Positions 7,766 through 17,010 of a stretch of 64,000 nucleotides of DNA are shown here, piece by piece; position 1 is the first letter of the stretch, and each line of letters begins with the position of its first letter. A model generated the notes under the pieces. That model worked only from the letters and a program-made list of their open reading frames with translations. It did not search any database and was not told the origin of the DNA. A program made the translations under genes and the position numbers. The stretch comes from Haloarcula hispanica ATCC 33960 (GTDB lineage Archaea > Halobacteriota > Halobacteria > Halobacteriales > Haloarculaceae): the NCBI RefSeq assembly GCF_000223905.1, contig NC_015948.1, forward strand, positions 124,001 through 188,000, written 5' to 3'.

Positions 7766-10168
7766 ATGGACGTTGCGGACCTGCCGGGCGTGCCCGAGTG
7801 GCTCCCGGACCACCTGCGCGACGACGGTATCGAGGAGCTGTATCCGCCCCAGGCCGAGGCTGTCGAGGCCGGCGTCACCGAGGGGGAGAACCTGGTCGCG
7901 TCGATTCCGACGGCGAGCGGGAAGACGCTCATCGCCGAGCTAGCGATGCTCTCCTCGGTCGCCCGCGGCGGCAAGGCGCTGTACATCGTCCCGCTTCGGG
8001 CGCTGGCCAGCGAGAAGCAGGCCGACTTCGAGGAGTTCGAACAGTACGGCCTCGACATCGGCGTTTCGACGGGCAACTACGAGTCGGAAGGTGGGTGGCT
8101 CGCGGACAAGGATATCGTCGTCGCCACCAGCGAGAAAGTTGACTCGCTGGTCCGCAACGACGCCCCCTGGATCGAGGACCTCACCTGCGTCGTCACCGAC
8201 GAAGTCCACCTCGTCGACGACGGCGAGCGGGGGCCGACACTGGAGGTGACGCTGGCGAAGCTCCGGCGGCTCAACCCCGACCTGCAGACCGTCGCGCTGT
8301 CGGCGACCATCGGCAACGCCGAGGCGCTGGCGACGTGGCTCGATGCGGGGCTCGTCGACTCTGATTGGCGGCCTATCGACCTCCAGAAGGGGGTCCACTA
8401 CGGGCAGGCGCTGCACCTCGAAGACGGGAGCCAGCAGCGACTCTCGGTACAAAACAACGAGAAGCAGACGGCGGCAATCGTCCGCGACACGCTGGAAGAC
8501 GACGGGTCGACGCTGGTGTTCGTCAACTCCCGGCGCAACGCCGAGGCGGCGGCGGGCCGACTGGCGAACACCGTCCGGCCCCACCTTACCGCCGAGGAGC
8601 GGGACCAGTTGGCCGACATCGCCGAGGAGATCCGCGACGTGAGCGACACGGAGACGAGCGACGACCTCGCGGACGCCGTCGCGGACGGGGCGGCGTTCCA
8701 CCACGCCGGCCTCTCCCGGGGCCACCGCGAACTCGTCGAGGACGCCTTCCGGGACCGGCTAGTGAAGGTCGTCTGCGCGACGCCGACGCTCGCGGCCGGC
8801 GTCAACACGCCCTCGCGGCGCGTCGTCGTCCGCGACTGGCGGCGCTACGACGGCTCGGCCGGCGGAATGGCCCCGCTCTCGGTGCTCGAAGTGCATCAGA
8901 TGATGGGGCGGGCAGGCCGCCCGGGACTCGACCCCTACGGCGAGGCTGTTCTCATCGCGTCCAGCCACGACGAAGTGGACGAGCTGTTCGAGCGCTACGT
9001 CTGGGCCGACCCGGAGCCGGTCCGGTCGAAACTCGCGGCCGAACCGGCGCTGCGGACCCACATCCTCGCGACCGTCGCCTCCGGCTTCGCCCGCTCGCGG
9101 GAGGGGCTGCTGGAGTTCCTCGAACAGACGCTGTACGCCAGCCAGACCGACGACAGCGGCCAACTGGAACGCGTCGTCGACGACGTGCTCACGTACCTCC
9201 AGCGCAACGACTTCCTCGAAATCGAGGGCGGAGAGCTGGATGCTACCTCGCTGGGCCACACTGTCTCACGGCTCTACCTTGACCCGATGAGCGCCGCCGA
9301 AATCGTCGACGGCCTCCGGGACTGGGAGCGCGGCGCAAGTGACAGCACCTCCGCGAGCGGGTCGCCGGCTGACGCACCCGCTGAACCGCCGGCAGACAGC
9401 GGCTTCACCACCGCCAGCGAACTGGCCGAGGATGCCGATGGGAGCGACGACGCCGACGCGGACCCGGATGACATCTCCGCGCTGGGCCTGTACCACCTCG
9501 TCTCACGGACGCCGGACATGTACCAACTGTATCTCCGGTCGGGCGACCGGGAGGAGTACGAGATGGAACTGTTCGAACGGGAGGACGAACTGCTCGGCCC
9601 CACCCCCTCGGAGTTCGAGGAGGGCCGCTTTGAGGACTGGCTTTCGGCGCTGAAGACCGCCCGCCTGCTCGAAGACTGGGCGACGGAGGTCGACGAGGCG
9701 ACGATCACGGAGCGCTACGGCGTCGGCCCGGGCGACATCCGCGGGAAAGTCGAAACCGCCCAGTGGCTGCTCGGGGCCGCTGAATCGCTGGCCAGCGAGG
9801 TCGATCTGGACGCTGCGCGGGCCATCAGCGAGGCCCGCATCCGCGTCGAACACGGCGTCCGGGAGGAACTGGTCGACCTGGCCGGCGTCCGCGGCGTCGG
9901 CCGCAAGCGCGCCCGCCGGCTGTTTCAGGCCGGTATCACCGACCGCGCACAGCTCCGGGACGCCGATAAGTCGGTCGTCCTGGCGGCGCTCCGGGGCCGC
10001 CGGAAAACGGCCGAGAACGTGCTGGAGAACGCCGGCCACCGCGACCCGTCGATGGAGGGCGTCGAACCCGCAGCCGACGTGTCCGTCGACCTCGACGACG
10101 AGGCGGACACCGACACGAACGCCGAAGCGGCGGCGAACGAGGACCAGTCGAGCCTGGGTGATTTCTGA
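7766..10168 (+). CDS. hel308: Hel308-family superfamily 2 DNA helicase
   Basis: 800-residue 3'-5' helicase that acts at stalled forks and unloads lagging strands. In order: Q-motif region near the N-terminus, Walker A PTASGKT at about 48-54, DEVH box ([11 protein letters not shown]), SAT motif (VALSATIG), motif [12 protein letters not shown], winged helix, ratchet domain, and a C-terminal helix-hairpin-helix ([18 protein letters not shown]). An acidic, Ser/Ala/Asp-rich insertion at about residues 525-570 is not part of the bacterial or crenarchaeal core and looks like a haloarchaeal linker. TTTAAA at 7734-7739 lies about 30 bases before the ATG. The last A of the TGA stop region overlaps the next ATG, so it is translationally coupled to cgi121. 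Confidence 0.95.
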   Translation: MDVADLPGVPEWLPDHLRDDGIEELYPPQAEAVEAGVTEGENLVASIPTASGKTLIAELAMLSSVARGGKALYIVPLRALASEKQADFEEFEQYGLDIGVSTGNYESEGGWLADKDIVVATSEKVDSLVRNDAPWIEDLTCVVTDEVHLVDDGERGPTLEVTLAKLRRLNPDLQTVALSATIGNAEALATWLDAGLVDSDWRPIDLQKGVHYGQALHLEDGSQQRLSVQNNEKQTAAIVRDTLEDDGSTLVFVNSRRNAEAAAGRLANTVRPHLTAEERDQLADIAEEIRDVSDTETSDDLADAVADGAAFHHAGLSRGHRELVEDAFRDRLVKVVCATPTLAAGVNTPSRRVVVRDWRRYDGSAGGMAPLSVLEVHQMMGRAGRPGLDPYGEAVLIASSHDEVDELFERYVWADPEPVRSKLAAEPALRTHILATVASGFARSREGLLEFLEQTLYASQTDDSGQLERVVDDVLTYLQRNDFLEIEGGELDATSLGHTVSRLYLDPMSAAEIVDGLRDWERGASDSTSASGSPADAPAEPPADSGFTTASELAEDADGSDDADADPDDISALGLYHLVSRTPDMYQLYLRSGDREEYEMELFEREDELLGPTPSEFEEGRFEDWLSALKTARLLEDWATEVDEATITERYGVGPGDIRGKVETAQWLLGAAESLASEVDLDAARAISEARIRVEHGVREELVDLAGVRGVGRKRARRLFQAGITDRAQLRDADKSVVLAALRGRRKTAENVLENAGHRDPSMEGVEPAADVSVDLDDEADTDTNAEAAANEDQSSLGDF

Positions 10169-10695
10169 TGCGGGTCGTCGAGGGCACTGCCGATATCGAC
10201 GACGTGGGGGCGTTCGTGGAGACGCTCAGTGCAATCGGTGACCGCCACGATGTCACGGTACAGGCGTTCGACGCCCGCTACGTCGTGGACCAGGCCCACC
10301 TCGAACTGGCCGTCGAACTTGCGACGCGGGCCCACGACCGGGGCGAAGGCATCGCCGAGGACTTCGGCGTGGAGATCCTGCTGTACGCGGCCGGTCGCCG
10401 CCAGATCAACCGCGCGCTGACGATGGGCGTCAGCAAGGGGACCTGTCCCGTCGTCGTGGCCGTCGTCGACCCCGACTCTGGAGATACGCACGAAGGAAAT
10501 GAGGGCGATGACGCTATCGCGGCAGCTGTGGACGAGGTCCGTGACCACCTCACGCCCCGGCCGACGCTTGGCGCGTACGACGAAGACCGCGTCCGGTCGT
10601 TCTTCGACGTGACGGACACCGAGCTCGCAGCGACGGCGGGCGGGATTCCCGACGCCGTCCGAGAGCGCGTCGCGCTGTTGCCGGTCGAGAAGTAG
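10168..10695 (+). CDS. cgi121: KEOPS complex subunit Cgi121
   Basis: 175-residue Cgi121/TPRKB family protein, a subunit of KEOPS, which makes the universal t6A37 tRNA modification with Kae1, Bud32 and Pcc1; Cgi121 binds Bud32 and recruits tRNA. The family core is clear: VQAFDARYVVDQAHLELAVE, then EDFGVEILLYAAGRRQINRA, and the hydrophobic strand CPVVVAVVD. The C-terminal third is more variable and acidic. It overlaps the hel308 stop codon, a pairing often seen in haloarchaea, which points to co-expression rather than a shared mechanism. Confidence 0.9.
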   Translation: MRVVEGTADIDDVGAFVETLSAIGDRHDVTVQAFDARYVVDQAHLELAVELATRAHDRGEGIAEDFGVEILLYAAGRRQINRALTMGVSKGTCPVVVAVVDPDSGDTHEGNEGDDAIAAAVDEVRDHLTPRPTLGAYDEDRVRSFFDVTDTELAATAGGIPDAVRERVALLPVEK

Positions 10696-10733
10696 CGACA
10701 GTATTTTTGACAACGACCGTGTTATATTCACAC

Positions 10734-11021
10734 ATGGATCCACAGCGGACGGCACGGCAGCGGGCCAGCGAGCGCGCCCGCCGGGTCGAGGCGACGGTCG
10801 ACCGCACCACCGGTGGGGCCGCGTACCCGGTCCGCGTGGAGGAACTGGCAGACGAGTACGGCAGCGCCGACCCGCCCGCCGGGGACCTCTCGGCCGCGAT
10901 CGAGGGCGGCACCGACGGTGAGTTCGACTCGCCGACGGAGGTCCGGGCGGCCATCCGGCAGGTGACACCACAGGAGGGCAGCCGTACCGAGGCGACGTTT
11001 GACGAGCGCGAACAGTCGTGA
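10734..11021 (+). CDS. Small acidic DUF5789-like protein
   Basis: 95 residues. A basic N-terminal stretch (residues 2-18) precedes a domain with the signature YPVRVEELAD and, later, FDSPTEVRAAI, the pattern of the haloarchaeal DUF5789 family as I remember it. A second protein with the same layout is at 41831-42118. The ATG at 10734 is favoured over an upstream in-frame TTG because the box GTATTTTTGA (10701-10710) lies about 27 bases before it. Its stop overlaps the GTG start of the flavin reductase (GTGA), so the two are coupled. Function unknown; a regulatory or adaptor role is guesswork. Confidence 0.7.
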   Translation: MDPQRTARQRASERARRVEATVDRTTGGAAYPVRVEELADEYGSADPPAGDLSAAIEGGTDGEFDSPTEVRAAIRQVTPQEGSRTEATFDEREQS

Positions 11022-12322
11022 CCGACCTGGAGACGCCGCTGCGGATCGGCGGCGTCGAGGTCCCTAATCGGCTGTACCGCGCACCGGTACTGGAGTGTGC
11101 GGGCAACGGCGCGGCCGCAGTCGACACGCTTATCGACGAACTCGGACCGACGGCAGCCTCCGGTGTCGGCCTCCTCTTTCAGGGGGCGAGCATCGTCACC
11201 GACCGCGGCGGCTGTGCCGCGCCGAACATGACGCGTGTCCACGACCCGGCCTTCGTCGAGCGCCTCGAACGGCTCACCGGTGCGATTCACGACCACGGCG
11301 GCCGGGTCTTCCTGCAACTGGCCCACGGCGGTCTCCGGAGCATGGCGACGTGGCACACCGAGTACCGCCGACAGCACCCGGACCAGCGCCAGCTCGCCGT
11401 CAGCCACCCGCCGTGGCAGCTCCAGATGCTTGACCGGCTTGGCCTGATTTCGCTCCAGCCGGATGTGCTCTCGACAGAGGAGGTATGGGCCCTGGCCGAG
11501 CAGTTCGGGCGCTGTGCCGGCTACGCCGTCGAGGCGGGATACGACGGCATCCACCTTTCTGCGGCGAACATGAGCCTTATCCAGCAGTTCCTCTCGCCGT
11601 TTTACAACCGTCGGAACGACCAGTTCCGGGACGGCGTCCGCTTCCTCGAAGCAATCCACGACGCCGTTCGGGAACACGCCGGCGACGTGCCGCTGGTCAC
11701 GAAGGTCCCAGCTGAGACCGCTGCGCCGAGTTTCGTTCGACGGCATCTCACTCGGAGGGATGGCGTGGCTATCGCGACGCGAGCGGCGGCTATCGGCTAT
11801 GATGGTCTCGTTCCGGTCGAGGTGTCCCCGTTCTGGGACATGAGCATTGTCCGTGGTGCGTTTCCGGACCGGGCCTGGGACGCGAGTGACCTGCAGGACG
11901 ACTACGCAGCAGTCTTCGGCGGCCGACTACGAGCGCGTGCCGTTCAGTTGCTTAATCGCCTGCAAGCCTGCCGTTTCAGCCGCGACCCGGGGTGGAACGC
12001 CGACTTCTGCCGGGCGGTCCGCGAGCGCGTGGACGTGCCGGTTCTGCTGGAGGGCGGACTTCGGACGCGGGCCGACTGCGATCGGTTCCTCGGAGCGACT
12101 GGAACCGTCCCCGCCGCCGATGCGGTCGGAATGGCTCGCCCGTTCTACGCGGAGCCGCGGCTCGGCGCTCGCCTGCTCAAGGGCGCAGACGCGCTGTGTG
12201 AGAGCTGTAACAACTGCACTGTCCCGCAGGTCACCGGCGAACCGGGTCGCTGTCGGACGCCGGCTATCGTCCGCGAGCAAGCCCGACTCCAGCGAGACGG
12301 TGCGTACGAGCGACCCGAGTGA
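11018..12322 (+). CDS. Old-yellow-enzyme/2,4-dienoyl-CoA reductase-type flavoprotein, short form
   Basis: 434-residue FMN TIM-barrel oxidoreductase starting at GTG. Family landmarks: N-terminal IGGVEVPNRLYRAPVLE, RVFLQLAHGG, HLSAANMSLIQQFLSP followed by N-x-R (active-site/FMN region), VPVLLEGGLR, and VGMARPFYAEP (phosphate binding). The C-terminus carries CESCNNC plus a downstream GRCRTP cysteine, matching the Fe-S cluster region of the dienoyl-CoA reductase/trimethylamine dehydrogenase branch. Those relatives continue into an FAD/NAD(P) half, which is absent here, so the electrons must come from a separate partner. The usual Tyr before the Q-F-x-S-P motif is replaced. Translationally coupled to the upstream DUF5789-like gene. 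Confidence 0.85.
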   Translation: MTDLETPLRIGGVEVPNRLYRAPVLECAGNGAAAVDTLIDELGPTAASGVGLLFQGASIVTDRGGCAAPNMTRVHDPAFVERLERLTGAIHDHGGRVFLQLAHGGLRSMATWHTEYRRQHPDQRQLAVSHPPWQLQMLDRLGLISLQPDVLSTEEVWALAEQFGRCAGYAVEAGYDGIHLSAANMSLIQQFLSPFYNRRNDQFRDGVRFLEAIHDAVREHAGDVPLVTKVPAETAAPSFVRRHLTRRDGVAIATRAAAIGYDGLVPVEVSPFWDMSIVRGAFPDRAWDASDLQDDYAAVFGGRLRARAVQLLNRLQACRFSRDPGWNADFCRAVRERVDVPVLLEGGLRTRADCDRFLGATGTVPAADAVGMARPFYAEPRLGARLLKGADALCESCNNCTVPQVTGEPGRCRTPAIVREQARLQRDGAYERPE

Positions 12323-12398
12323 CCGATTTCGGACGCTCCCGCCGTGATAACTGGGCGGATACAAAGGCTCATACGCCCTCGGTCCCGAACGAACGCCG

Positions 12399-13241
12399 AT
12401 GACGACAGGGATTTCGTCCGAGCGCGTCGAACTGTCCGTCGACGGTGAGGACGTCGATATTCACTACCGGACCGGCGGCGAGGGGCCGCCTTTGGTGTTT
12501 CTCCACGGCATTGGGCTGGACGCCGCGACAGTTTCGTGGCGTCACGCACTCCCCGCACTCGCGCCGGAACGGACGGTGTACGCACTCGATCTGCCGGGCC
12601 ACGGCGACAGCGACAAGCCTGACCGCGCGTACACGACCGATTACTATCTCGAGACTCTGTCCGAGTTCATCGACGCGCTCGGTATCGAGGAACCCGCGCT
12701 GGCCGGCCTTTCGATGGGCGGCGCAATCGCGCTCGGACACGCGCTCGACGGCGGTCCGGTCGAGCGGCTGGTACTGGTCGATAGCTACGGGCTGGGAGCC
12801 GACGCCTACTGGCGCACAGCGGCCAGCAGCGTCTTGCAGACACCGATACTCGGAAATATGCTCTGGCAGGGTGTGGGATCGTCCCAGTCGGCGATCAGAA
12901 ACAGTCTCCGAAGCATGGGTCCCGGGGAGCCACCCCAGCAACTGGTCGAGGACGTCGACAGCGTCGTCGACCGGCAGACGGTCCGGGCGATGCGGCGCTG
13001 GCAGCGCAGCGAGTTCCAGTGGTGTGGCTTCCGGACCGACTACTCCGACCGGTTAGCGGAAATAGACGTGCCGACGATGTTGATTCACGGGGCCGTCGAC
13101 CCACTGCTCCCCCGTCGGTGGTCCGAGCAGGCGGCCGGGACGGTCACTGATAGCACGCTGAAAATCTTCGAGAACTGCGGGCACTGTCCGCCGCGGGAAC
13201 ACCCCGACCGTTTCAACCGGGCCGTTCGAGCGTTCTGCTGA
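12399..13241 (+). CDS. Alpha/beta hydrolase
   Basis: 280 residues. Oxyanion-hole motif FLHGIGLD near residue 34, nucleophile elbow GLSMGGAIA with the catalytic Ser near 108, an Asp in LIHGAVDPLLP, and a His in CGHCPPREHP close to the C-terminus: a full catalytic triad. A lid region lies between the elbow and the Asp. Substrate cannot be deduced; family members include esterases, epoxide hydrolases and C-C bond hydrolases. It ends head to head (same base) with the convergent maoC gene, so a role in PHA or acyl-CoA metabolism is possible but unproven. Confidence 0.85.
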   Translation: MTTGISSERVELSVDGEDVDIHYRTGGEGPPLVFLHGIGLDAATVSWRHALPALAPERTVYALDLPGHGDSDKPDRAYTTDYYLETLSEFIDALGIEEPALAGLSMGGAIALGHALDGGPVERLVLVDSYGLGADAYWRTAASSVLQTPILGNMLWQGVGSSQSAIRNSLRSMGPGEPPQQLVEDVDSVVDRQTVRAMRRWQRSEFQWCGFRTDYSDRLAEIDVPTMLIHGAVDPLLPRRWSEQAAGTVTDSTLKIFENCGHCPPREHPDRFNRAVRAFC

Positions 13242-13847
13242 CTATTCTGGCAGGTCGTCGATGAGGACGACCGCTTCGCCGTCGATGACCACTTCGTCGT
13301 CCGCGAGGACCCGCGTGGTTAGCCGGTACTGCTCGTCGCCGAGATCCTCGACGATCTCACACTCGGCGGTGAGTCGGTCGCCGATACGGACCGGGTTGTG
13401 GAACTCCAGGTCCTGTGAGAGATAGATCGTCAGCCCAGGCAGGCGTGCCAGGGCCGCGCTGATGAGGCTGCCGACGAGCGTCCCGTGGGCGATGCGGCCG
13501 CGGAAGCGCGTCTGCTCTGCGAACTCGTCGTCCAGGTGAAGCGGGTTCGTGTCGCCGCTCGCGGCGGCGAACTGTTGCACGTCGTTCTCCGAGATCGTCT
13601 TCGTGAAATCGACGTGGTCGCCGACGCCGAGGCGGCCCGGGTGGTCTTCGGAGATCGAGACGTGCCATTCCGGGAGATCTTCGTCCGGCTCGATACGGTC
13701 TGCGGGCGTGACGCCGTTCTCGTCCTCCTGCTGGACGCCGAACGCAGCGAACGCTGCCCGGTTAGCTGCGACGACGCTGTTGAACATATGTGACGATGTT
13801 TCAGTCCATGTGTCTAACAGCGGGTTTCGTGGCGATTCAGAACTCAT
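13242..13847 (-). CDS. maoC: MaoC-type (R)-specific enoyl-CoA hydratase of the PHA locus
   Basis: 201 residues from the ATG at 13845-13847. The C-terminal domain is a hotdog (R)-hydratase with the catalytic D-x4-H motif (D99, H104 in SGDTNPLHLDDEFA) followed by RIAHG. Known members convert trans-2-enoyl-CoA to (R)-3-hydroxyacyl-CoA, the monomer for PHA synthase. Residues about 8-40 form an amphipathic, Trp/Phe-containing segment resembling a phasin helix, unusual for PhaJ. Divergent from phaRPEC across a 240-base promoter region. A TTTAATA box on the minus strand at 13874-13880 is about 27-33 bases upstream. The same gene order (maoC, phaR, phaP, phaE, phaC) is known from other PHA-producing haloarchaea. 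Confidence 0.88.
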   Translation of the reverse strand: MSSESPRNPLLDTWTETSSHMFNSVVAANRAAFAAFGVQQEDENGVTPADRIEPDEDLPEWHVSISEDHPGRLGVGDHVDFTKTISENDVQQFAAASGDTNPLHLDDEFAEQTRFRGRIAHGTLVGSLISAALARLPGLTIYLSQDLEFHNPVRIGDRLTAECEIVEDLGDEQYRLTTRVLADDEVVIDGEAVVLIDDLPE

Positions 13848-14087
13848 CTGTTCTGCTAATTTATTGGTCGGAGTATTAAACCTTGGTGTTGGTTTCGCCT
13901 CAGATGTCGGTAAATACCGTCTAACGGGCGTCAGACGTGTATCTGGGGTTGAAGTTATCGGTGCTACAGAGCGTAGCACGTCCCTCGACGCTCCTCAATC
14001 GGTAATACCATTCTCTACCAATCAATGGTATTCAATGGGTTTCAGCGGAAAGTTTATATTGTTGAGGAGAGTACATGTAGTTGACCG
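13848..14087. promoter_or_regulatory. Divergent maoC / phaR promoter region with two inverted repeats
   Basis: AT-rich 240-base gap between divergent genes. For maoC, TTTAATA (minus, 13874-13880). For phaR, TTTATATT at 14053-14060, about 30 bases before its ATG. Just upstream of the phaR TATA box is a perfect 9-base inverted repeat, AATACCATT (14004-14012) and AATGGTATT (14024-14032), 11 bases apart. A second perfect repeat, GTGCTAC (13961-13967) and GTAGCAC (13973-13979), lies further upstream. PhaR of other haloarchaea is known to repress its own promoter; these repeats are candidate binding sites (inference). Confidence 0.7.
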
Positions 14088-14387
14088 ATGGCCGACGAGG
14101 ATGATGGCCTGCTGTGGCCTCCGATGTTCAAGGGGATGCAACAGGCAAGCGAGAACGCGATGGAACAGCAACAGCAGCTGATGAAACAGATGTTCGCCAG
14201 CGGTGGCATGCCGAGTTTCGATATGAATCAGCTCGGTGCCATGAGCCAGATGGCGACGTTCAAGACCCGCGTGCAAAGCGGGGGTCGGATCAGCATCCCC
14301 GATGCGGAGCGAGAGGCGCTGGGCATCGACGAAGGCGATATCGTTCAAGCCGTCGTCCTCCCGGTCACTAACAACAACAGCGAGTAA
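14088..14387 (+). CDS. phaR: PHA regulator PhaR, AbrB-type
   Basis: 99 residues. The C-terminal half (about 55-93) is an AbrB/MraZ swapped-hairpin DNA-binding domain: TRVQSGGRISIPDAEREALG then IDEGDIVQAVVLPV. The N-terminal half is Gln/Met-rich (ENAMEQQQQLMKQMF) and may contact the granule or oligomerise. In haloarchaea PhaR represses the phaRP promoter and associates with PHA granules (family knowledge); its position directly before phaP fits. Seven bases separate its stop from the phaP ATG, so phaR and phaP form one transcription unit. Confidence 0.9.
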   Translation: MADEDDGLLWPPMFKGMQQASENAMEQQQQLMKQMFASGGMPSFDMNQLGAMSQMATFKTRVQSGGRISIPDAEREALGIDEGDIVQAVVLPVTNNNSE

Positions 14388-14394
14388 TCCAACA

Positions 14395-14952
14395 ATGGTA
14401 GACTACACAACCCCCGTCACGACAGCGTTCGAGATGCAGCGTACCACGATCGAGCAGAGCCAGAAGGCGCTCGAACAGAGCGTTTCCTTCCAGCAAAACG
14501 TCAACAGCGCGGTCATCGACAGCCTCGACACACAGGAGTCGGCACAGCGCCGCGGTGTCGAGCTCCAGCAGACCGCGTTCCACAGCTATCTCGACGCGAT
14601 GGCGTCGACGATGCCCGGCATGACCGAGACTGTCGAGCAGATCCGCGAGACCGTCGACGAGCAGTTCGACTTCCTGCTCGAGAACCACGCCGAAGTCTTC
14701 GACAACATGGAAACGGAGCTCGAAGAGGGCGCTGACACCTACGACGAGATGACCGACGAGTACGTCACCGCCGTCAACGATCAGGTCGATATGCTCGTCG
14801 AGGCCCACGAGGAACTCGAAGCGCAGTCTGTCGAGGCCGCCGAGCAGTTCGGCGAGCAACTCGAAGAAGTGCAGGAGCAGGTCGAAGAGATTCAGGAACA
14901 GGTCGAGGAAGTGCAGGCCGAAGCCGCCGACGCTGTCGACGTCGAAGCGTAA
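14395..14952 (+). CDS. phaP: Phasin PhaP
   Basis: 185 residues, highly acidic. An N-terminal helical phasin domain (VTTAFEMQRTTIEQSQKALE and on) coats PHA granules and controls their size and number. The C-terminal third (about 140-180) is a coiled coil of repeated E/Q/V heptads (EQLEEVQEQVEEIQEQVEEV), probably the oligomerisation part. The ATG at 14395 follows phaR by seven bases. A T-run at 14965-14972 (GGTTTTTTTTG) just after the gene may end the phaRP transcript or serve as the TATA-like element of phaEC. Confidence 0.92.
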   Translation: MVDYTTPVTTAFEMQRTTIEQSQKALEQSVSFQQNVNSAVIDSLDTQESAQRRGVELQQTAFHSYLDAMASTMPGMTETVEQIRETVDEQFDFLLENHAEVFDNMETELEEGADTYDEMTDEYVTAVNDQVDMLVEAHEELEAQSVEAAEQFGEQLEEVQEQVEEIQEQVEEVQAEAADAVDVEA

Positions 14953-14997
14953 GTACGACAGTCGGTTTTTTTGTGCGCCCGCCGCCGAGGTACTATT

Positions 14998-15543
14998 ATG
15001 AGTAATACAAACAACATTCAGGAGGAATGGACGGAGATGGTTGAGGAGATGAACAATGCGGTCGCTGACTCGATGGAGCAGAACATGAAGGCACAGGCGG
15101 CCTTCGTGGAGTCGTGGGCCGACGCCGTCGAGGACACGATTCCCAAAGAAGAGGACCTTGCCGACGGGATGGATGGCTACAACCGCGCCTACGAAGAGTG
15201 GATCGACGCCGCCGAGCAGATGGTCGAGCGCTCGACCGACGCCGCGCAGGGCGAGGATGTCGACCCCGCCGAGTTCCGTGATATCTGGCTGCAGTCCGCC
15301 AACGAGGCGTTCAAACACGTCATGGGAACCTCGGCCTTCGCGGCCGCCAACGGCCAGCTCGTCGAGTCGATGATGGAGATGCAACAGGAGGCCGACGACC
15401 TGAGTCAGGACGCTCTGGAGCAGATGGGTTTCCCAACGCGCAACGATGTCGACGAAGTTGCTGAGCGGCTCATCGAACTGGAGCGCCGTCAGCACGCGGT
15501 CGAACAGAAGCTTGACCGCGTTCTCGAACACCTGGAAGAGTAA
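14998..15543 (+). CDS. phaE: Class III PHA synthase subunit PhaE
   Basis: 181 residues, partner subunit of PhaC in class III synthases; haloarchaeal PhaE is shorter than bacterial PhaE. Mostly helical and acidic: IQEEWTEMVEEMNNAVADSM at the start, a middle containing FRDIWLQSANEAF, and a C-terminal coiled coil (VAERLIELERRQHAVEQKLD). The start is the ATG at 14998; an upstream in-frame TTG would add nine arginine-rich residues. The T-rich stretch about 26-32 bases upstream can act as its own promoter box. Three bases separate its stop from phaC. Confidence 0.9.
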   Translation: MSNTNNIQEEWTEMVEEMNNAVADSMEQNMKAQAAFVESWADAVEDTIPKEEDLADGMDGYNRAYEEWIDAAEQMVERSTDAAQGEDVDPAEFRDIWLQSANEAFKHVMGTSAFAAANGQLVESMMEMQQEADDLSQDALEQMGFPTRNDVDEVAERLIELERRQHAVEQKLDRVLEHLEE

Positions 15544-15546
15544 CTC

Positions 15547-16971
15547 ATGTCCAGCAACCCGTTTAATCCGTTCGAAGCCGCGCTCAACTGGCAGCGCAAG
15601 ACGCTGGAAAACATGACCGACGCCGCCGAGACGAGTCAGATTGCCGACGAGCGACTGGAGCTGATGGAGTCCGTCGAAGTCGGCCAGACGCCCAGCGACG
15701 TCGTCTACGAGGAGAACAAGCTCGAACTCCTCCACTACGACGCCGAGGCCACCGGCATCGAGGTCGCCGAGGAGGACAAGGAAGCCGTGCCGATTCTCAT
15801 CGTGTACGCGCTCATCAACCGGCCGTACATCCTCGACCTGCAGGAAGAGCGGTCGGTCGTCCGACGCCTGCTTGAGGCGGGCCACGACGTGTACCTCATC
15901 GACTGGAACGAGCCGTCGCGGCTCGACCAGCACCTCACGCTCGATGACTACGTCAACCGATACATGGATAACTGCGTCGACGTGGTCCGCGAGCGCTCCG
16001 GCCAGGACGCCATCAACATCCTCGGCTACTGTATGGGCGGCACGATGTCGGTGATGTACACCGCGCTCCACAAGGAGAAAGTCAACACCCTGGGCCTGAT
16101 GGCCGCTGGGCTGTGCTTCGATCACACCGGCGGCGTCCTCGAAGAGTGGGGCTCCGAGGAGTACTACTCCCCGCAGGACGTCGTCGATACGTTCGGCAAC
16201 GTCCCCTCGGACATGCTCGACATCGGCTTCGCGCTGATGGACCCCGTCGAGAACTACGTCACGAAGTACATCCGGTTCGCGGAGAACATGGAGAACGAGG
16301 GCTTCGTCGAGAACTTCGGCCGGATGGAGCAGTGGCTCGGTGACGGTATCGACGTCGCCGGCGAGGCCTACGTTCAGTTCCTCGAAGACGTGTATCAGGA
16401 CAACAAACTCTACAAGAACGAGCTTGAGCTCAACGGCAAGCACGTCGACCTGGACAACATCGACATGCCCGTCCTCCAGCTCATGGGCGAGTACGACCAC
16501 CTCATCCCGCCGGAGGCCTCCAAGCCGTTCAACGACGTCATCGCCAGCGACGACACGCGAACCATCGAGTTCTCGACGGGCCACATCGGTCTCTCCGTCT
16601 CGTCGTCGACCCACGCTGACCTCTGGCCCGAGGTCGCCGAGTGGTACTCCGAGCGCAGCACGGGGGGCGAGGAAGTCGATATCGAGGTCGAGTCCCCTGA
16701 AGACGACACAGTGGACCAGTCGGAATCCACTGATATCGAGGTTGACGCGACTGACGATGTCGATGCCGACGCTACCGAGGACGACGCCGACGCAGCCGAC
16801 GAACCCGCCGACGTCGATAGCGTCTCCGGTATCGGCCCCACCTACGCCGAACGGCTGCACGCCGCCGGCATTCACAGCGTCGCGGACCTGGCCGAGTACG
16901 ACGCGGCCGAACTGGCCGATATCGCCGAAACCACCGAATCCCGCGCGCAAGACTGGCTCGACCAACTGTAA
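15547..16971 (+). CDS. phaC: Class III PHA synthase PhaC with C-terminal HhH extension
   Basis: 474-residue catalytic subunit that polymerises (R)-3-hydroxyacyl-CoA. The alpha/beta-hydrolase fold has the lipase-like box GYCMGG with catalytic C162, then D317 (GEYDHLIPP) and H346 (STGHIGLSV). These positions agree with those described for Haloarcula PhaC. After residue about 375 comes an acidic linker of some 50 residues, then a helix-hairpin-helix-like segment ([26 protein letters not shown]). Bacterial class III PhaC ends before this, so the tail is a haloarchaeal addition; related enzymes from the group are known to be longer. Co-transcribed with phaE. Confidence 0.95.
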
Positions 16972-17010
16972 TCCGGCGGCGTTTTTCTGTTTCCCGTTGC
17001 ACGACCAGCT

